From Pleodorina starrii (Eukaryota; Chlorophyta; Chlorophyceae; Chlamydomonadales; Volvocaceae): DNA of 64,000 nt. The stretch is taken from positions 2,187,501-2,251,500 of the forward strand of contig BRXU01000020.1 of assembly GCA_030267565.1 (NCBI GenBank), in the 5' to 3' direction. The stretch's first letter is position 1. Every line of letters starts with the position of its first letter. The position numbers and the translations under genes are program-made. The notes below the pieces were generated by a model that worked only from the letters and a program-made list of their open reading frames with translations, was not told where the DNA came from and did no database searches. Shown in pieces: positions 34,534 to 47,592 of this stretch.

Positions 34534-35386
34534 TGTTGGTGTCTTAGGCAGAACGCATAAAGCCTGTCATGAGCACCTAGCTGACGAGCTGAGTGAGGTG
34601 AGCATCCCAGAAAGAAGCCGGCTAGGCCGTTCTCCCCACAGCCAGTTCCTATATATGGATGGCCCAATAACCAAAGTTCAAGACAGCAAGCGCAGACCAG
34701 GCACTGACCTGTCCAATTAAACGGAGCGCGAGGGGGTTGGGCTTCCTAGGCGACTCCATAGTGTAGAGCTCCGTGAGTTGGTATCAGTTGAGCCTCATGC
34801 CCAATAAGCGCGCAGTATATAATAATGCTCTGCAAAGTGGTCGGTCCGGGCTGTCGTCTGGGCTCCTCCGGGCTGTCCTGACACAAGTTTCAAATGGAAA
34901 TAGTCGCTAAAAATCAATAACCGGTACGCCCAATGTAAAAATTAATCTGTAAACACATGCTAAGATATGATGTCTTGGTTTGCGCTGTGTGGGCTATGCA
35001 GCCTTTCGCCTTAATGTACAACGCAGGTCGTACCCAAACGGGAGCTCTCAGAGGTCGGGCAAAAACACAGGTTACCTTAATCTAGCTGATTGTACCTGCC
35101 AACAGAGTCACGTATGCCAGTTGTAGGGGACAGCCCGTTTCTGAGGAAACTCGTCTGACTTCTCGGTCTCGTACATGGCGCTCCTCATTATCCCAAACAA
35201 ACACACTTTGATCAATCAAATGGCTGCCAGCGTACGTGGCCAGGGCGGATGCGCACAAGTGCTGCAGCCCCTGGCCATTCGTCACTAGTGACACAAATTT
35301 TAGTGCCTATACCTTTTCTGAGTGGTTGTGGTGCTGCACAACTGCGCACAGTACTGACGGTGGGCTAACCTGACCTGGTCGCCCTG
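34534..35386. promoter_or_regulatory. Divergent promoter region, kinase (-) and WD-repeat gene (+)
   Basis: 853 bases between two ATGs facing away from each other, AT-richer than the genes. TATATAATA at about 34,815 and a CCTATATATGG element at about 34,648 are the only TATA-like motifs I can point to. Shared regulation of the pair is inference from the layout. Confidence 0.5.
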
Positions 35387-38300
35387 ATGGCGTCAATTGA
35401 GCTCAAGACTTTGGCCGCACAGCACGTTGGGCCTGCCACAATTCGGGAGGTGCTTGTCTCCCCGCTGGGCGTCGTTGTCCTCCTTACAAGTGGGGCCTCG
35501 CTCCTCATTCTGGACTGTCGAAACGGACAGCTCCAGCTTCGCCACCGCATCCAAGGGCAGCAAGCGGGCATTACCGCCGTTGCGCTTTCTGGAAAAGGCT
35601 CAGAGCTCATTGCTGGTGGTGCGGATGGTTTCCTTAAGTGGTGGCACGTTCTCTCGGGCGACGAGTCCTGCTCTACGCAGTTCCCAATCGTTCACCGGAG
35701 CCGCTCCGACTCGATCAGCAACGGCGCCCCAGCCCTTGCTATAACTGCAGTTGCGTCTGTGAAGGGCACGAACTTGGTGGCGGCAGCGAGCGGGAGGTGC
35801 GCGCTAATCTCTCACCTTAGTCGGACGGACTGGACGAGGCCCCATGCACCCAATCTGAGGCAGCTGTGTTGGATCTGATCCTTCTTAGCGCATAACACTT
35901 AAGCGAGCTGGCCGCGGTCATGTAACTGTTACGTGTAGCTTGCTCGAACTCGTCGCACGCCGCGCTTCTGCCGTGCCCGTTATAGTAGAACCCCTTACCG
36001 GCTGGAATCTACCTCTTGCCAACGCAAAACCCAAGTCGGTAGCGGCAGGAATTCGGGGGCCATGCGCCATTCGGGTGTCACCGGCGCCGTATCCGCTTCC
36101 CGCGTTTCGCGTCGCGCCCCTCTACGGACGCCCCGCTCGGAGAGCACGCCCCTTGCTTGCTTGCTTCCCGACCGCTCATCCTTTCGCAACTCGTCCTGCC
36201 CGTGCGAAATGTGCCACAGATCCATTTGCGTCTTCGGGCCCGGCGGCGAGCACCTGCACACGATTCCCGGGTCGACGGAGCAGATCCTGTCTCTGTCCTG
36301 GGCCACGCCGGATTTGTTGGTGGCCGCTGCGGGGCCCGTACTCAACACATGGCAGGTACGTCTGTCACGGGTCTGGTCGATCACAGATACGCAGTGGGCA
36401 TGGGCTGCTCGCGGCAGCGGATTGTTCGCTAGTGTGGCTGTTGCATTCTGGTTTGCTACGGTTGTTCCTCCCGTACGTCCTGCATGTTCCCATACGGTTA
36501 TGTTCCGTTATATGTTCCCGATCGATCATGTTTCCTTACCTTTCGGTTCCGAACATTTTTCTTTTCGGCCTGCATGCGAATTCATTGTTCGCCTGCGCCG
36601 GCCCTCATCTGCTGCCGGTTTCAGGTCCTGTTCCTGCAGATGAACCAAACCGTCTGCAATCTGTCGGACACGTACACGCCCATGGACGCGGTCGACATGT
36701 CGCTCGTGGCCGCGTCGCCGGAGGGGAGCCGCGTCGCGGCTGCCTGCGACAACGGGACGGTGAGTGACGGCCAGGTCGCCGGTTGTTGTGGTTGTTACAG
36801 TGGGCTCAAAACGCCGGAAGAGTCTAGCCAATGGGCCGGCTGGATGAATATGGGGCTTCCCTGACATTCGCCCGTGTGTACTGCCATTGTGGGGTATGAC
36901 ATGGAGGGGAGGCGGCTGGGCTGGACGGCGCGCAGAGGAACAGGGGCCGGGGAACCGAGGCCTAGGACATGCACAGTCGAAAGGGCACCGAAGGCGCGCT
37001 GCCGTGTCGGGATGGGGACGGGACGGGATGGGGCCCGCAGGCCTCGGTTTGGGGTGGCGTTTGGGCGCGGCGCAAGCACGTGCATGGCGCCCTTCCACGC
37101 ACGCTTGCTCTCAAATACTTCTCGGATGTGGTTCCTCACCGCCCTAACTCTCTCCCCTAGAGAGCTCGCTCTCACTCAACACCACATTGTTCCACCCCGC
37201 GATGGTCGGACTGCCGCTTACGAAGGCGTCTTCCCCCTGCACTCTGGCCCCTAAACGCCCCCCTCAGATTGTGGTATGGAGCCTCAAGCCCCGGCCCTCA
37301 GCGAACGGCGCCAACGGCGCTCTGGGACGCACCTGCGACACGCTGCCCCACCAGCCGGACTGGATCCTGGCGGAGGGGCTGGAGGCAGAGGTAAACGCCC
37401 ACCTGCCCGCCAGAATGCCTGCCTGTCTGCCCGCCTCCAGAACCGGCTGTCTGCCTGCATGCCAAAATGCCTGCCAGAATGCCCGCCTGTCTGCACGACC
37501 GGCTGTCTGCCTGCCCGTCTAGCTGCGTGCCTGGACCGTGGATCCGCCCTGTCTGGCTGCGTGCCTTGCGCTGCCGGCCGCCGTCCAAAAACTCGTCTAG
37601 GGGCGCAGCGTCCGTTTGCTGCGTTTGCACGCTACGCTGCGACGGCCCCGCTTTCACCGAACAACCTTCTGCGTACCCATTCATCCGTCGTCCGTAACGC
37701 AACGCAGGTCTCGAGCTTGAGCTGGGATGGCCACGGCAAGTTCCTGGCCGCCACTGTCGGCGGGCGGGGCCTTATTTGGTGGGTGCCCCGGGGGTAGGAT
37801 ATACACCAGGGGCTGAACAAGATACCGCAGGGGAGGGACAGACGCGGCGTGAGCGAGCGGTGCCCCGGGGGCGGGGCCGCGGCGGCGGCGGGAGCTCCAG
37901 AACGCGCGCTTGAGCACTGAGCGCTTCGGGGTTGGGGCTCGTGAGATCGAGATTGGGGATGCGCTTCGGGGTTGCGTTCGTTCTGGGTTTTTGGGCGAGT
38001 CTTCAGGCAAGACTCCAGGGGATACGCGTATGTCGCGTGGGTTCTGGAGAGTCTTTCGGCGGGTTTCGTGTGCGCTGCGCGCGCACGTGTGTATGAGCGT
38101 GCGTGTTGTGGGGAAGTCAGGGTTATAGGGTTTCAAGCCCGAACCGCAGCGAATTGGATTGGAGGCAATATTAGGGGGTTGCGGGAGGGGGGCATCGCTG
38201 CCCGGCCATCGTTGCCACCACCACTGCCCTGCGCACTTCTCTTGCTCGTGCCTCTTGTAGCTTCGGCGCTGACTGCCGGCGTCCTCAGTGAGGGGAACAA

Positions 38301-39973
38301 CAACATTGTGCCCATCTGCTATCTCGTCGGCCGTTCGCCATCGCGGCCTCCGTGCCCCCCCGCTGCGGTATATCACTGCATGACAATCCCCCTCATCCGC
38401 CCATACGCCTTTACCTCCTGCCTATACGCTTTTACCTCCTATACGCTTTTACCTCTTATACGCTTTTACCTCCTATACGCTTTTGCCCTGCCCTCCTGCC
38501 TCAGGGACATGACCCAAGTCGCCTCGGGGCCCATAGCGGGCAGCGCCGGAGCCTCCGCCACCCGGCCTTTTGAGCTGCAGGTGCACCCGCAGCAGCCCGG
38601 CGGCGCACCGGCGCGACTGCTGTGGTGCAAGTTCCAGCCGGGCACCTCACTGCTGGTGGGTGCATGATGTAGCTGTCTGCCTGCGCGGTTCGGTTCGCTT
38701 CTTGCTGCTGCTGCGCACTCGGTTCGCTTCTCGGTGCTGCGCGCTCGGTTCGGTTCCTGCTGCTGCGCGGTTCGGTCCCTTGCGCTGGTGATGGATGGGT
38801 GGGTGCATGGATGGATGGATGGGAGGGAGGGGGTGTCTGGGATTTGGGTTTGATGCGCAAGAGCCGGGACAGCAGCCGGGGCGGTAGGGAAGTGCCCGTG
38901 CCCGGCTTTGGGGGCAGTGGGGGCGTGGTTGGATACCGTTGACGGTGCCGCGGTTGCGCCGTTACGTGGCCCTGGACGGCGCAGCTCTCACGCGGACGTG
39001 GTGGACTTGCAGACCCCCCCACATGCGCTGCGGTGACACATCCACACGCAATCTCACACGCGCTTCGTTGACACATCCACACATGTCAAACACGACAAAC
39101 CCCACATGCCGTACGCCACACGCAGACCCCCCAACACATGCGCCTGCGCTCGTCTGCCTCCATGGGCGCTTTTTTTCCTTGCGCAGGCCGCGGGCGACGA
39201 TCACGGCGTCGTACACATCTTTGACACCGCCTTCCTGCGCACCCCGGCCGGCGCCAACGCCGCTGCGCTGCTGAGCGTGTGTCGCAGCTCCCTGCAGCCG
39301 CTGCGTGCAGCAGCTGGTGCAGATGCTGGTGCAGCAGCTGGTGGTGGTGGTGGTGGTGGCGGAGGCGCGGAGGCTGTGGCCGCTCCGGTGCTGGTTGGCT
39401 GGAACAGCTCGCAGCTAGTGCTTGCGTCTTGCGCATCAGGTGGGGGCGTGGCGTAGGACGGGACGGCGGGGGGCCTGGGTGTCAGGTGGGACGGCGAGGG
39501 CCCAGGCGGGACGGTGGGCGTGGGTGGGGGTGGGGGGGCACGACGGCCAGGGGGGCACGGTGGGCCAGGCGGGGGGCACGACGGCCAGGGGGGCACGGTG
39601 GGCCAGGCCTCTGGCGGTCTATGCGTCTTGCGGGATGCACGGGCGGTATAACGGGCTGCCCTGTCTGGGGTTGGAGGAGTCGTGGCATCAGCTGTTCGCT
39701 GTGTCGTTCTTGCATTCTTCACTCTTCAACCCCCGCCCTCCCCCCCTCCCCCCCCACACACCCGCAGGCGACGTGGCTCTGCTCGAGTTGGTGCGCGGCG
39801 CCGGGCCCCGGGGGCCGCAGGGCGGCGCCCTAGCGCAGCATCAGCACCACCATCAGCGCGCCGCGCTACCGGTGGGGGTGCGGCGGCCTGCGGGAGCGGA
39901 GCCGCCACCTGCCACCGCCGTCACGACCTCTCCGGAAAGCTCGTCGGGGGGTGCGCCGGAGGACAGCTCCGAG
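35387..39973 (+). CDS. WD-repeat (beta-propeller) protein, possibly the N-terminal half of a fusion
   Basis: Exons: 35387-35796, 36220-36355, 36625-36759, 37268-37390, 37708-37778, 38505-38655, 39187-39439 and 39768-39973. All phases agree, giving 495 codons. About six WD-like blades are visible: ITAVALSGKGSELIAGGADGFLKWW; QILSLSWATPDLLVAAAG; SRVAAACDNGT joined to IVVWSL; VSSLSWDGHGKFLAATVGGRGLIWD; LLWCKFQ...AAGDDHGVVHIFD; VGWNSSQLVLASCASGDVALLEL. Such propellers are scaffolds. The last exon ends GAG|GTGGGG with no stop, and its phase fits the acceptor at 40,457 of the RRM exons, so a single 2,100-aa gene is possible. If unspliced, the frame runs on to a stop near 40,436. No TGTAA was seen between the two halves. 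Confidence 0.75.
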
Positions 39974-40428
39974 GTGGGGGGGTGGGTGGGTGGAGGGAGG
40001 GAGGGAGGCATGCAGGGTGGGGCCCCGCCACCACCGGGTGTAGGGTTCGGAGCTCGGTGCTCAGGGCTGGGAGACGAGGGGGGCTCAGAGCTCAGACCTG
40101 ACGGCGTAAGACCCGCGGAACTTGGGGCACATGAGGCAGATTTTGGACACATGGCGGGCCTGCGCGGCGTTCTTTTCCACTGCTGCTGCGGCAAGGCTGG
40201 AAGAAAGAAGGGCGCGGGCCGGCAGGGTTGGGCCCCCCCCGCTGCCCAGTCCGTTGCGGCTTTCCGATCAGGCGCCCGGCTCCGCACCGACACGACACCC
40301 CCTTCTCCCTTGCCGCGCGCGGCACCGCTTGCAGCTCACCCACCCAGCCTGACGACCGGCCGGCCGCGCCGACGGCCGCGTTCGTTCGCCCCTTTCCCCT
40401 TCCTCACCCTCTCCCACTCGTTCCGGCC

Positions 40429-40449
40429 ACCCTAAAACCCTAAAACCCC
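40429..40449. repeat. Telomere-like CCCTAAAA units beside a splice acceptor
   Basis: ACCCTAAAACCCTAAAACCCC contains two CCCTAAAA units, the Chlamydomonas telomere sequence (TTTTAGGG) on the other strand. It ends seven bases before the acceptor at 40,457. Confidence 0.85.
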
Positions 40450-40456
40450 AACGCAG

Positions 40457-41387
40457 CACGCGGGCGCGCGGTATGCCGACGGTTCGGACTTCACTCGTCT
40501 GCCGCCCTCCCCCTCTGACGGCAACTCCCTTCTGATGCACCCCGTGCCGCCACCGCCGCCGCCACCGATTCCACCGCCCCCGCAGCCACCCGCACATCAG
40601 TCGCAGCCGCCGCCGCAGCAGCAGCAGCCGGCGTCGGCGCAGGCCCAGGCCCAGCAAGGGCCCGGCAGTGGCGGCGGCGGTGGTGGCGGCCGGGGCCGCC
40701 GAGGAGCGGCGGCGGGGGGGCAGCAGATGAACCGCGGCGGCGGGTCGTACGGCCGCATGCAGCACGACGGCGGGTCGGGCTCGGCGCCGTTCCCCCACCA
40801 GGCCCTGAGCGGCGGCAGCTTCGATAACCCCGCCGCCACGGAGCGCGCCGCGGCGGCGGCAGCGGCCGCGGCGGCGGCGGCGGCGGCCGCAACTGCTAAC
40901 ATGGTTAGCTCTACGGCACTCGCGACGGCGCCGCTGGGCGGCGGCGGCGGATCGGGCGCCGGCACGCCGTCGCGGGGCCAGCAAGGCTATCGGTGGATGT
41001 CGCGCGACGGCGGCGGAGGCGCAGGAGGGCAAAATTCCTCGGGTGCGTTGGCCCGCCACTTTTCCGATCCCACAGGGCCCTATGGGGGCCGTGGCGGAGG
41101 CGCCGGCGGTCGCGGCAACGGGCCGCGGGGCGCGCCGCCGCCGTACGCCGGGGACGGCGGCGAGGTGCAAACTGGCGGCTTCTGGCAGCAGCAAAGCCAC
41201 CCGACAGCGGCGGCGCCTGCGTCAGCGGCGCCGTCGTACCGTCGTAACTCCGTCGCGGAGGCCCCGGCGACAGCGTCGGCGGCGGAGCCGGAGGGCGGGG
41301 CGGCGCCCGCCGCTGCCGCTGAGGCAGCAGCAGCGCCCGCCGCTGCCGCAGCGGCGGCAGCAGCAGCCGCCGCAGCCTCGAGCATCG

Positions 41388-41418
<31 letters not shown>

Positions 41419-44400
41419 GCACCACGGCCAGCGCCGCAACGGCAGCAACTGGCAGGCATCGGCGCAGCCGTCGCAATCGCAGCAGCAGCTGCCGCCGCGA
41501 GGTGATTCCGAGGCGGCTAGCGGCGGCGTGTCCCACGGCGGGATCCGTCGGGGCGGCTCGGCGCCAGTGCCGCAGCCGCACGAGCGAGCCGGCGTGCCGC
41601 ATGTGGCGACGGCGGTGGCGGCGCCGCCGATGATGCCCCTGATGCCGGCCGCCGCCGCCGCCGCTGCGGCCGCCGCCGCCGGCAGCACGGGCGGCGCGCT
41701 GGTGCCCGTGGAGGCTCCCGGGCAGTATGCGCAGGTGCGTATGCGTATCGCATCCATAATTCCATATCGGGGGCAGCTTCCTGGAATATCTCTTGTGTCT
41801 TTCATTCAACTGCAGTCCCTTATCGGCGCTCGCTTGAGTTTGCTGCATTACGGGGCGGACTCGTCGATTACGACTATCGCAGCAGTTCCATTTCAATCGG
41901 GGCAGGCTTGGGGTTCATGGTTTCACGCCCGTCCTGCCTTTACTCCTCTCCGCCCTCGTCTTCTTCTTCCTGACTGTTCCCGTGTCGGTTTCACACCCGT
42001 CCTGACTTTTCCCCTCCTCTCCGCCCCCGTCTCCCGTCTCTCTTATCCGTATCCCCCCGCAGCAGATCCCGGGTCATCCGACCTGGGCGTGGGGTGCCAT
42101 GCCCCTCTGGCAGGCGCCGCCGGGCACACCGGCCGCGCTGCCCTACGCCGCCGCCGGGCCGGCGGCGCCGGGCAGCTTGCCGGGCACGCCCGTGTCCCCC
42201 GCTGCCGTACCGGCGCCTGGAGGCTACATGGTGCCGGTCGTGCTGGGGCCAGGGCAGGCGATGACCGCAGCGGCTGGTGAGTCCCCCAGAGGGGGAGGGT
42301 AGGGCAAGGGAAGATGAGACAGAACACCACAGCCATGGGTAAATTCCGGGGGAGGGTAAATGGAGGGGGCAAAACGTTTTAGGGTTCTACTGTAAGTAAG
42401 TCCCAGGGCGGAGGAGGCAAAGCTGCACGGCACTGGCTCCTATTCTGGCAGTTTGGCCTTTGGGCTTGGGCTTCGGCCGCAGCAGTGTCGGGTACCGTAC
42501 GTTTGGCACCGGGTTCGCTCTGGACAGAACCATCCGTGTAGTTGTGCGTCATTCCAGCATCAGCGGGTTCCATCCGCCGAGGGCCCCAACCGCTGAGGGC
42601 TGCCGCCGCTTAACACAACCCGCCTTCCTCCCGCCCTTGGTGCCCTGCCCGCACGCGCGCGCAGAATCACCGCAGTACGGCATGCCGTACTATGTGTACC
42701 AGCAGGGCATGTCGTACGTGCCGTGGGGCTACGGCTCGTACCCTTACTACGCCGGCATGATACCCTTTGGCGGCGGTGAGTAGACGAGAAGGCAGCGGGC
42801 CGCGGCGAGTGTGGTGCCCGTGACTGTGACTGTGACTGTGTGTCTGACTGTGACTGTATGACTGTATGACTGTGTGTGTGGCTCACATCAATCATGTGGC
42901 GCCACGTGGCGTCTCGAGCTTTCGGCGCCTCTCGCAGCCGTGACTATCAATTTGTGAACCTTTCAGGGCTCAGGGCTCAGGACACCCGCGGCCTTTTCCC
43001 GAGATCACGATCACGCGCCTTGTGCCAAGTCTGCGCCCCGCAAGAGACCGTGCCGGCACGCGCCTTCCCATTCCCTTCCCCGTCCCCGACATCCGGTGTC
43101 CATACCTCCCGCCTTCCCGTTCCTTCCCCCCTTACACCGCATCCTGTGTCCATACCTCTCGCCGCAGGTATGCCGCCGGCGGGCATGGACGGAGGGGGCG
43201 CGGGAGGCCAGGTGCATGGCGCCGGCGGCGCTTCCGAGCGGGCTGGCGGCGGCGGCGCCTCGGGTGGCCAGGGCCCGACCCGCCGCGGTCGCGGCGCCTC
43301 CAACGGCGATGTCCCCGACGGCGCCGCGGGCGGCGGCGCACTGCAGGTCAGTATATAGTATATCTATATATAGATATATCTATAGATATATATATAGTGT
43401 TCTGTAGCGTGGCTTTGCATGCCAGCGTATCCCTAAGTCTTACTTGGAGAGAGAGAGAGTGTTGTCACTTGCCGCGACCGAGTGTGTGCGTTGTGTAGCG
43501 TGGCGCCATGGAAAAAACCGAGCGGGCGCTGCGCTTCTTGGTAGGGAACCGTCGCGGACGTGTGCCGGGGGACGTGGACCGGACGGGGGTTTGTGGGGTT
43601 TGAGCGGGCGTTTCCCGGTGTGGAGGAGGAGGAGGAGGAGGAAGGGGAGGGATGGCTAGCTAAAACATGTTTCTCCTTTGCCTCTGCCTCTGCCTTGGCC
43701 CCTATGGCCCCGCCTTGACCTTGCCCTTGACCACGCCTCGTCGCCGCCGCCCGCTCTGTTTGCCCGTGTGGTCTCATGACAGAGCTCTGGGGGTAGCTAC
43801 GGCGGATCCCCAAGCTCCGCCCGCGCCAACCGCCGCGGTGGACACGACCCGCAGCAACAGCAGCAGCAGCAGCAGCTGCCGGGCGGCGCAGGCGCTGCGG
43901 GCGCCTTCTCCGTGGCTCGTCGCAGCCAACCGGACACCGCGCCCAGCCAGGCGCAGGAAGGGGCCGCGGCGGCGGCAGCGCCGCCGCCGCCGCCGCCGGC
44001 GGGTGCCGCCAGCCCGGCCGCGGCGCCGATGCCGGCGGTTGCAGCTGGAGGCCCGCCGCGTCAGGCCTCTGTCGGCGGCAGTTCCGGCAAGGACGCACCC
44101 AGGCCGCAGCAGCCGCCGCCACCGCAGCAGCAGCGGCCTCAGGCGCCGGGTGCGGTGCCTGCCGCCGCCGTTGCGGCGGCGGCCACCGGCGTGACGCCGG
44201 CGGCGGCGGCGACGGCTCCGCCGGCGCGGCACGTGGGGCCGCCGCCGCCGGTACCCAACGTCTCGCCTGCGAGCTCCTTGGAACGGAAGCTGACGTCAGC
44301 GTCTTCGCAAGGGCCCGAGGACAGCCAAGGGAGCCAGGAGAGCGGCGTCGTCGTCGCCACGGCGGCCACCGCGCCGGCGGTGCCGCCGCCGCCGCCGCCT

Positions 44401-47400
44401 CCACCGCCGCCGCCGCCGGCGCAAGAGAAGCCCGACGGTCGCGACGCAGCCACCGCCGTTGCGGCGGCCGCCGTGGTGGCGGCGGCGGCTGCCGCCGTGG
44501 CCGTGACGGCGACGGCGTCCGCCAACGGGCCGTTGAGGGACGCGGCCGACAAGGGCCCCTCTCCGCTGCCAACGAAGGAACAAGCCGCGGGGAGCGCCGA
44601 CGGCAGGCAGTATGCCAGGCCGCCACAGGCTCCGGGCCAGCCACTGTCACAGGCGCAGCTACTGCAGTCGGCCTCGTCGTCGTCGTCGCTGTCCGCGCCG
44701 CCGCCTCCAGCGCCGTCGCCGGAGCCGCCGGCGGAGACGGCAGAGGCGCCGCCGCCGCCGCCGCCGCCTGCGGCGGCGGCGGCGGCTCCAGCTGCGGCGG
44801 CGGAAGCCGCCGCCGCCGCCACGGCTGGACCGTCGGCGGCCAACACGGCAGCTGCGGCCGAAGGCCGCACGCCCAGGGCCCCGGCGCCGGCGGTTCCCCC
44901 CGCTCCCGGCGCCACCGCCGCCGCCGCTGCTGTCAGCAGCAGCGGCAGCAACGCCCCCCGTGTGGTGACTAAACGGCCGATGGTGCCGTTGCCACCGCAC
45001 CAAGGCCCCACGTCGCCATTCATGTCCCCGAGCCCCGCCGGGCCGGGTGGGATGCCACCGGGGGCGATGGGCGGCGGCGGCTTCTTTCCGGGCCAGGCAC
45101 CTGGAGGCGGCGGCGCCGGCGCTGCGGACTCGTCGGAGGATGACCCGCGGGTCGTTTACGTGGGCCACCTGCCGCCCAACACTGACGAGCCTGCGCTGTA
45201 CTACGCGTTCAGCATGTTTGGCCCGGTGCAGACCATACAGGTGGGAGCGAGGGAGAGGCGGGGAGAGGGAGAGGCGAGGCGAAGCGGGCGAGGGGGGTTG
45301 TGTAGGTGGCGAGGGGGAGCAGGAGGGTGGCGGGGTGAGGAGCTGCGAATCACGGTGGATGAATGGCGTTGAATGCGAAACCGCAGCGACGGAAGGATTG
45401 GTCGAGGGCTAGGGTTTCCCGCCCCGCTCTGCCGCCGCTCCGCTCTCTTCCTCGCCTTGCCTTTCCCCTCCTCCGCTGTTCTCCGCTCGCTCTCGCCACT
45501 CACTCGCCACTCTCATTTTGTTACCGGTACTTACTCCCCCCCTCTCCGCCGCCGCCGGGGTTGCGCCCCGCCCCTTCAGATCATGCGCGACAAGGAGACG
45601 GGCGCCTGCCGCGGCTACGGCTTTGTGACCTTCAAGTCTGCCCACTTCGCCGCCAACGCCATGCGGGGGCTCAACGGCCAACCGCTGCCCATGCCGGGAC
45701 AGCTCAAGGGAGGCGCCCCCCTGGGAGACAGGAGGCCGCTGCGTGTGGCGCCGGCCGTCAAGGTGGGGTGGGGGGCGCTCCAGGGGAGGGAGGTTCAGAG
45801 GGCAAGGAAGGGGGCTCGAGGGGAAGTTCGAGGGAGGGCGGGACAAGCAGGAGAGCGAGGGCGTAACGGATCCGCCTAGTGCAGTGTGGGGCGATGATCT
45901 GGGCGCCGAGGACGCGCCGCGCGTCCGCGTCCACGCGCCAAAGCTTCCATGGCGCCGTGCCTCGCTCCCTTCCCTCCTCGCGCATTCTCCCCTCGCCCCT
46001 TGCACACTCCTCCGATCGCTCTTGCACTGCCCGTGGCCCCTCTCGCTCTTCACCGCTCACCCCCCATTCGCTTCCCACCCCCCAAGTCGGCCCTTAGCCC
46101 CTGTTGCTCCGCGCCGTTACCCCCCACACTCCTTCTCTGCTGCGATTTTTTCTTCATACCCCCCACACTCCCGCCCGCCCGCCCCCCCGCTCGTCAGTCC
46201 CAGGACCGCCGCCTGCCCGGCAGCCTCATCCCCATGAGTCTCAGCCTGGGCAGCACTCACAGCGGCGGTGGCGGCCCCGGCGGCAGCGGTAGCCTGCTCC
46301 CCCGCCACGGCTCCCTGGGCTTCTACCCGCGGCCCCACTCCTACTCCTTCCCACACCCGCACCCGCACCAGGAACCGCAGCAGCAGCCGCAGCCGCAGCC
46401 GCCCCAACAGGCCCAACCAGCCTCGTCGCAGGGACAGCCGCAACAGCAGCAGCCTCAGGCGGGGGCAGCTGCGTCGGGTGGGCCGCTGCCGCCGCCTCCG
46501 CCGGTGGCGGTGCCGCTCCCACAGCCGCAGCCGCAGCCCCCGGTGCCGACGGCACAGCCGCAGCAGCAGCAGCAGCCACACTCAGGTCCGGTGGGGCAGC
46601 CTCAGCAGCAGCAACAGCAGCAGCAGCAGCCGGGGCGCGGGGCTGGAGGCAGCAGTGCTGGTTCCGGCGTGTCGGCGCCGCCGCCGCGCGGTCCTGCGGC
46701 CGCCGGAGGCGGCGGCGGCGGCTTTGGAGGCAGGCCGCAGCACCGCGGCGGCATCGGCGGCCACGGCGGCGGCGGCGGCGGCGGTGCCATGTCCCTTCAC
46801 CAGCCGTTTGGTGCCATGTCCCTGAACCACAACCACCACAACCACCACAGCCAGAACCAGCCCCACAACCAGAGCCAGGCGCAGCAGCAGCAGCCGTCGG
46901 TGTCTTCTTCTTCTTCGACGGCGCTGTACGGCACCGCGCAGGCGCACGGCTACACGGCTCAGTCGGGTGCGGGGTCGGCTGCCGCCGCCGCCGCCGGCGG
47001 CGGTGGTGGTGGCGGCGGTGGTGGCTATGGAGGTGGTGGCGCCAGCGGGCAGCCGCCGCCGCCGCCCGTTCACAGGCAGCATTCCACGGGTGCGCCGCCG
47101 CAGGCACAGCAGCAGCAGCAGCAGCACCAGGGCGCGGCTGCGGCACACGAGAATACGTTCGAAGCCGGGCCGGGCTACCCACATCATCAGCATCAGCAGC
47201 AGCAGATGGTTCTGTATTACACGCAGCCGCCGCCGGGCGCCGGCCACCACTACTTTTACGGCGCGCACCAGGGACAGTACGGCATGTACGGCGTGCCGCC
47301 GCACCAGGCGGCGGCCGCCGCCGCCGCGGCGGCGACACTGGGCCTCTCCCCGCAGGCGCCGCCGAGCGGGTTCTACTATGCTGCCACGCCGATGTCGCTG

Positions 47401-47592
47401 CAGTACGCGGCGGCCATGTACGGCAGTCAGGAGGCCGTACAGCAGGCGCCCATGGTGTATACGAGGCACGCCTCCGCCCATCACCATGGACACGGACACG
47501 GGCACACACATGGGCACGTCGACGGCTCCTCCTCGGGTAGCCACCACGGAGGCGGCGGTGGCGGTGGCGGTGGCGGCGCAGCGGGCAGGTAG
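40457..47592 (+). CDS. RRM protein with long Ala/Pro/Gln/Gly/His low-complexity regions
   Basis: Exons: 40457-41734, 42063-42276, 42665-42775, 43168-43346, 43783-45240, 45580-45762 and 46198-47592, all in phase, giving about 1,605 aa. One RNA-recognition motif is split by an intron: RNP2 is VVYVGHL (about 45,150) and RNP1 is RGYGFVTF (about 45,620). On its N-side lie a Tyr-rich patch (YGMPYYVYQQGMSYVPWGYG), RGG-like Gly/Arg stretches and very long poly-Ala and poly-Pro runs. On its C-side lie poly-Gln, Gly, Asn/His (NHNHHNHHSQNQ) and a terminal HGHGHGHTHGH segment. The composition suggests an RNP-granule or mRNA-binding protein that can self-associate; this is inference. The first exon opens in phase with the upstream WD exons and lacks an obvious own ATG before 40,535, so it may continue that gene. 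Confidence 0.83.
43351..43397. repeat. AT-rich palindromic TATA/GATA repeat in an intron
   Basis: GTATATAGTATATCTATATATAG... made of overlapping self-complementary TATATA and TAGATATATCTA units, five bases inside the intron that follows exon 43168-43346. It can form a hairpin near the donor site. Confidence 0.85.

Noticed and set aside
46241..47547. Long antisense open frames opposite the RRM gene
   Set aside because: Shadows of the Gln/Gly/Pro-rich coding exon; they encode Arg/Ala/Leu runs only.
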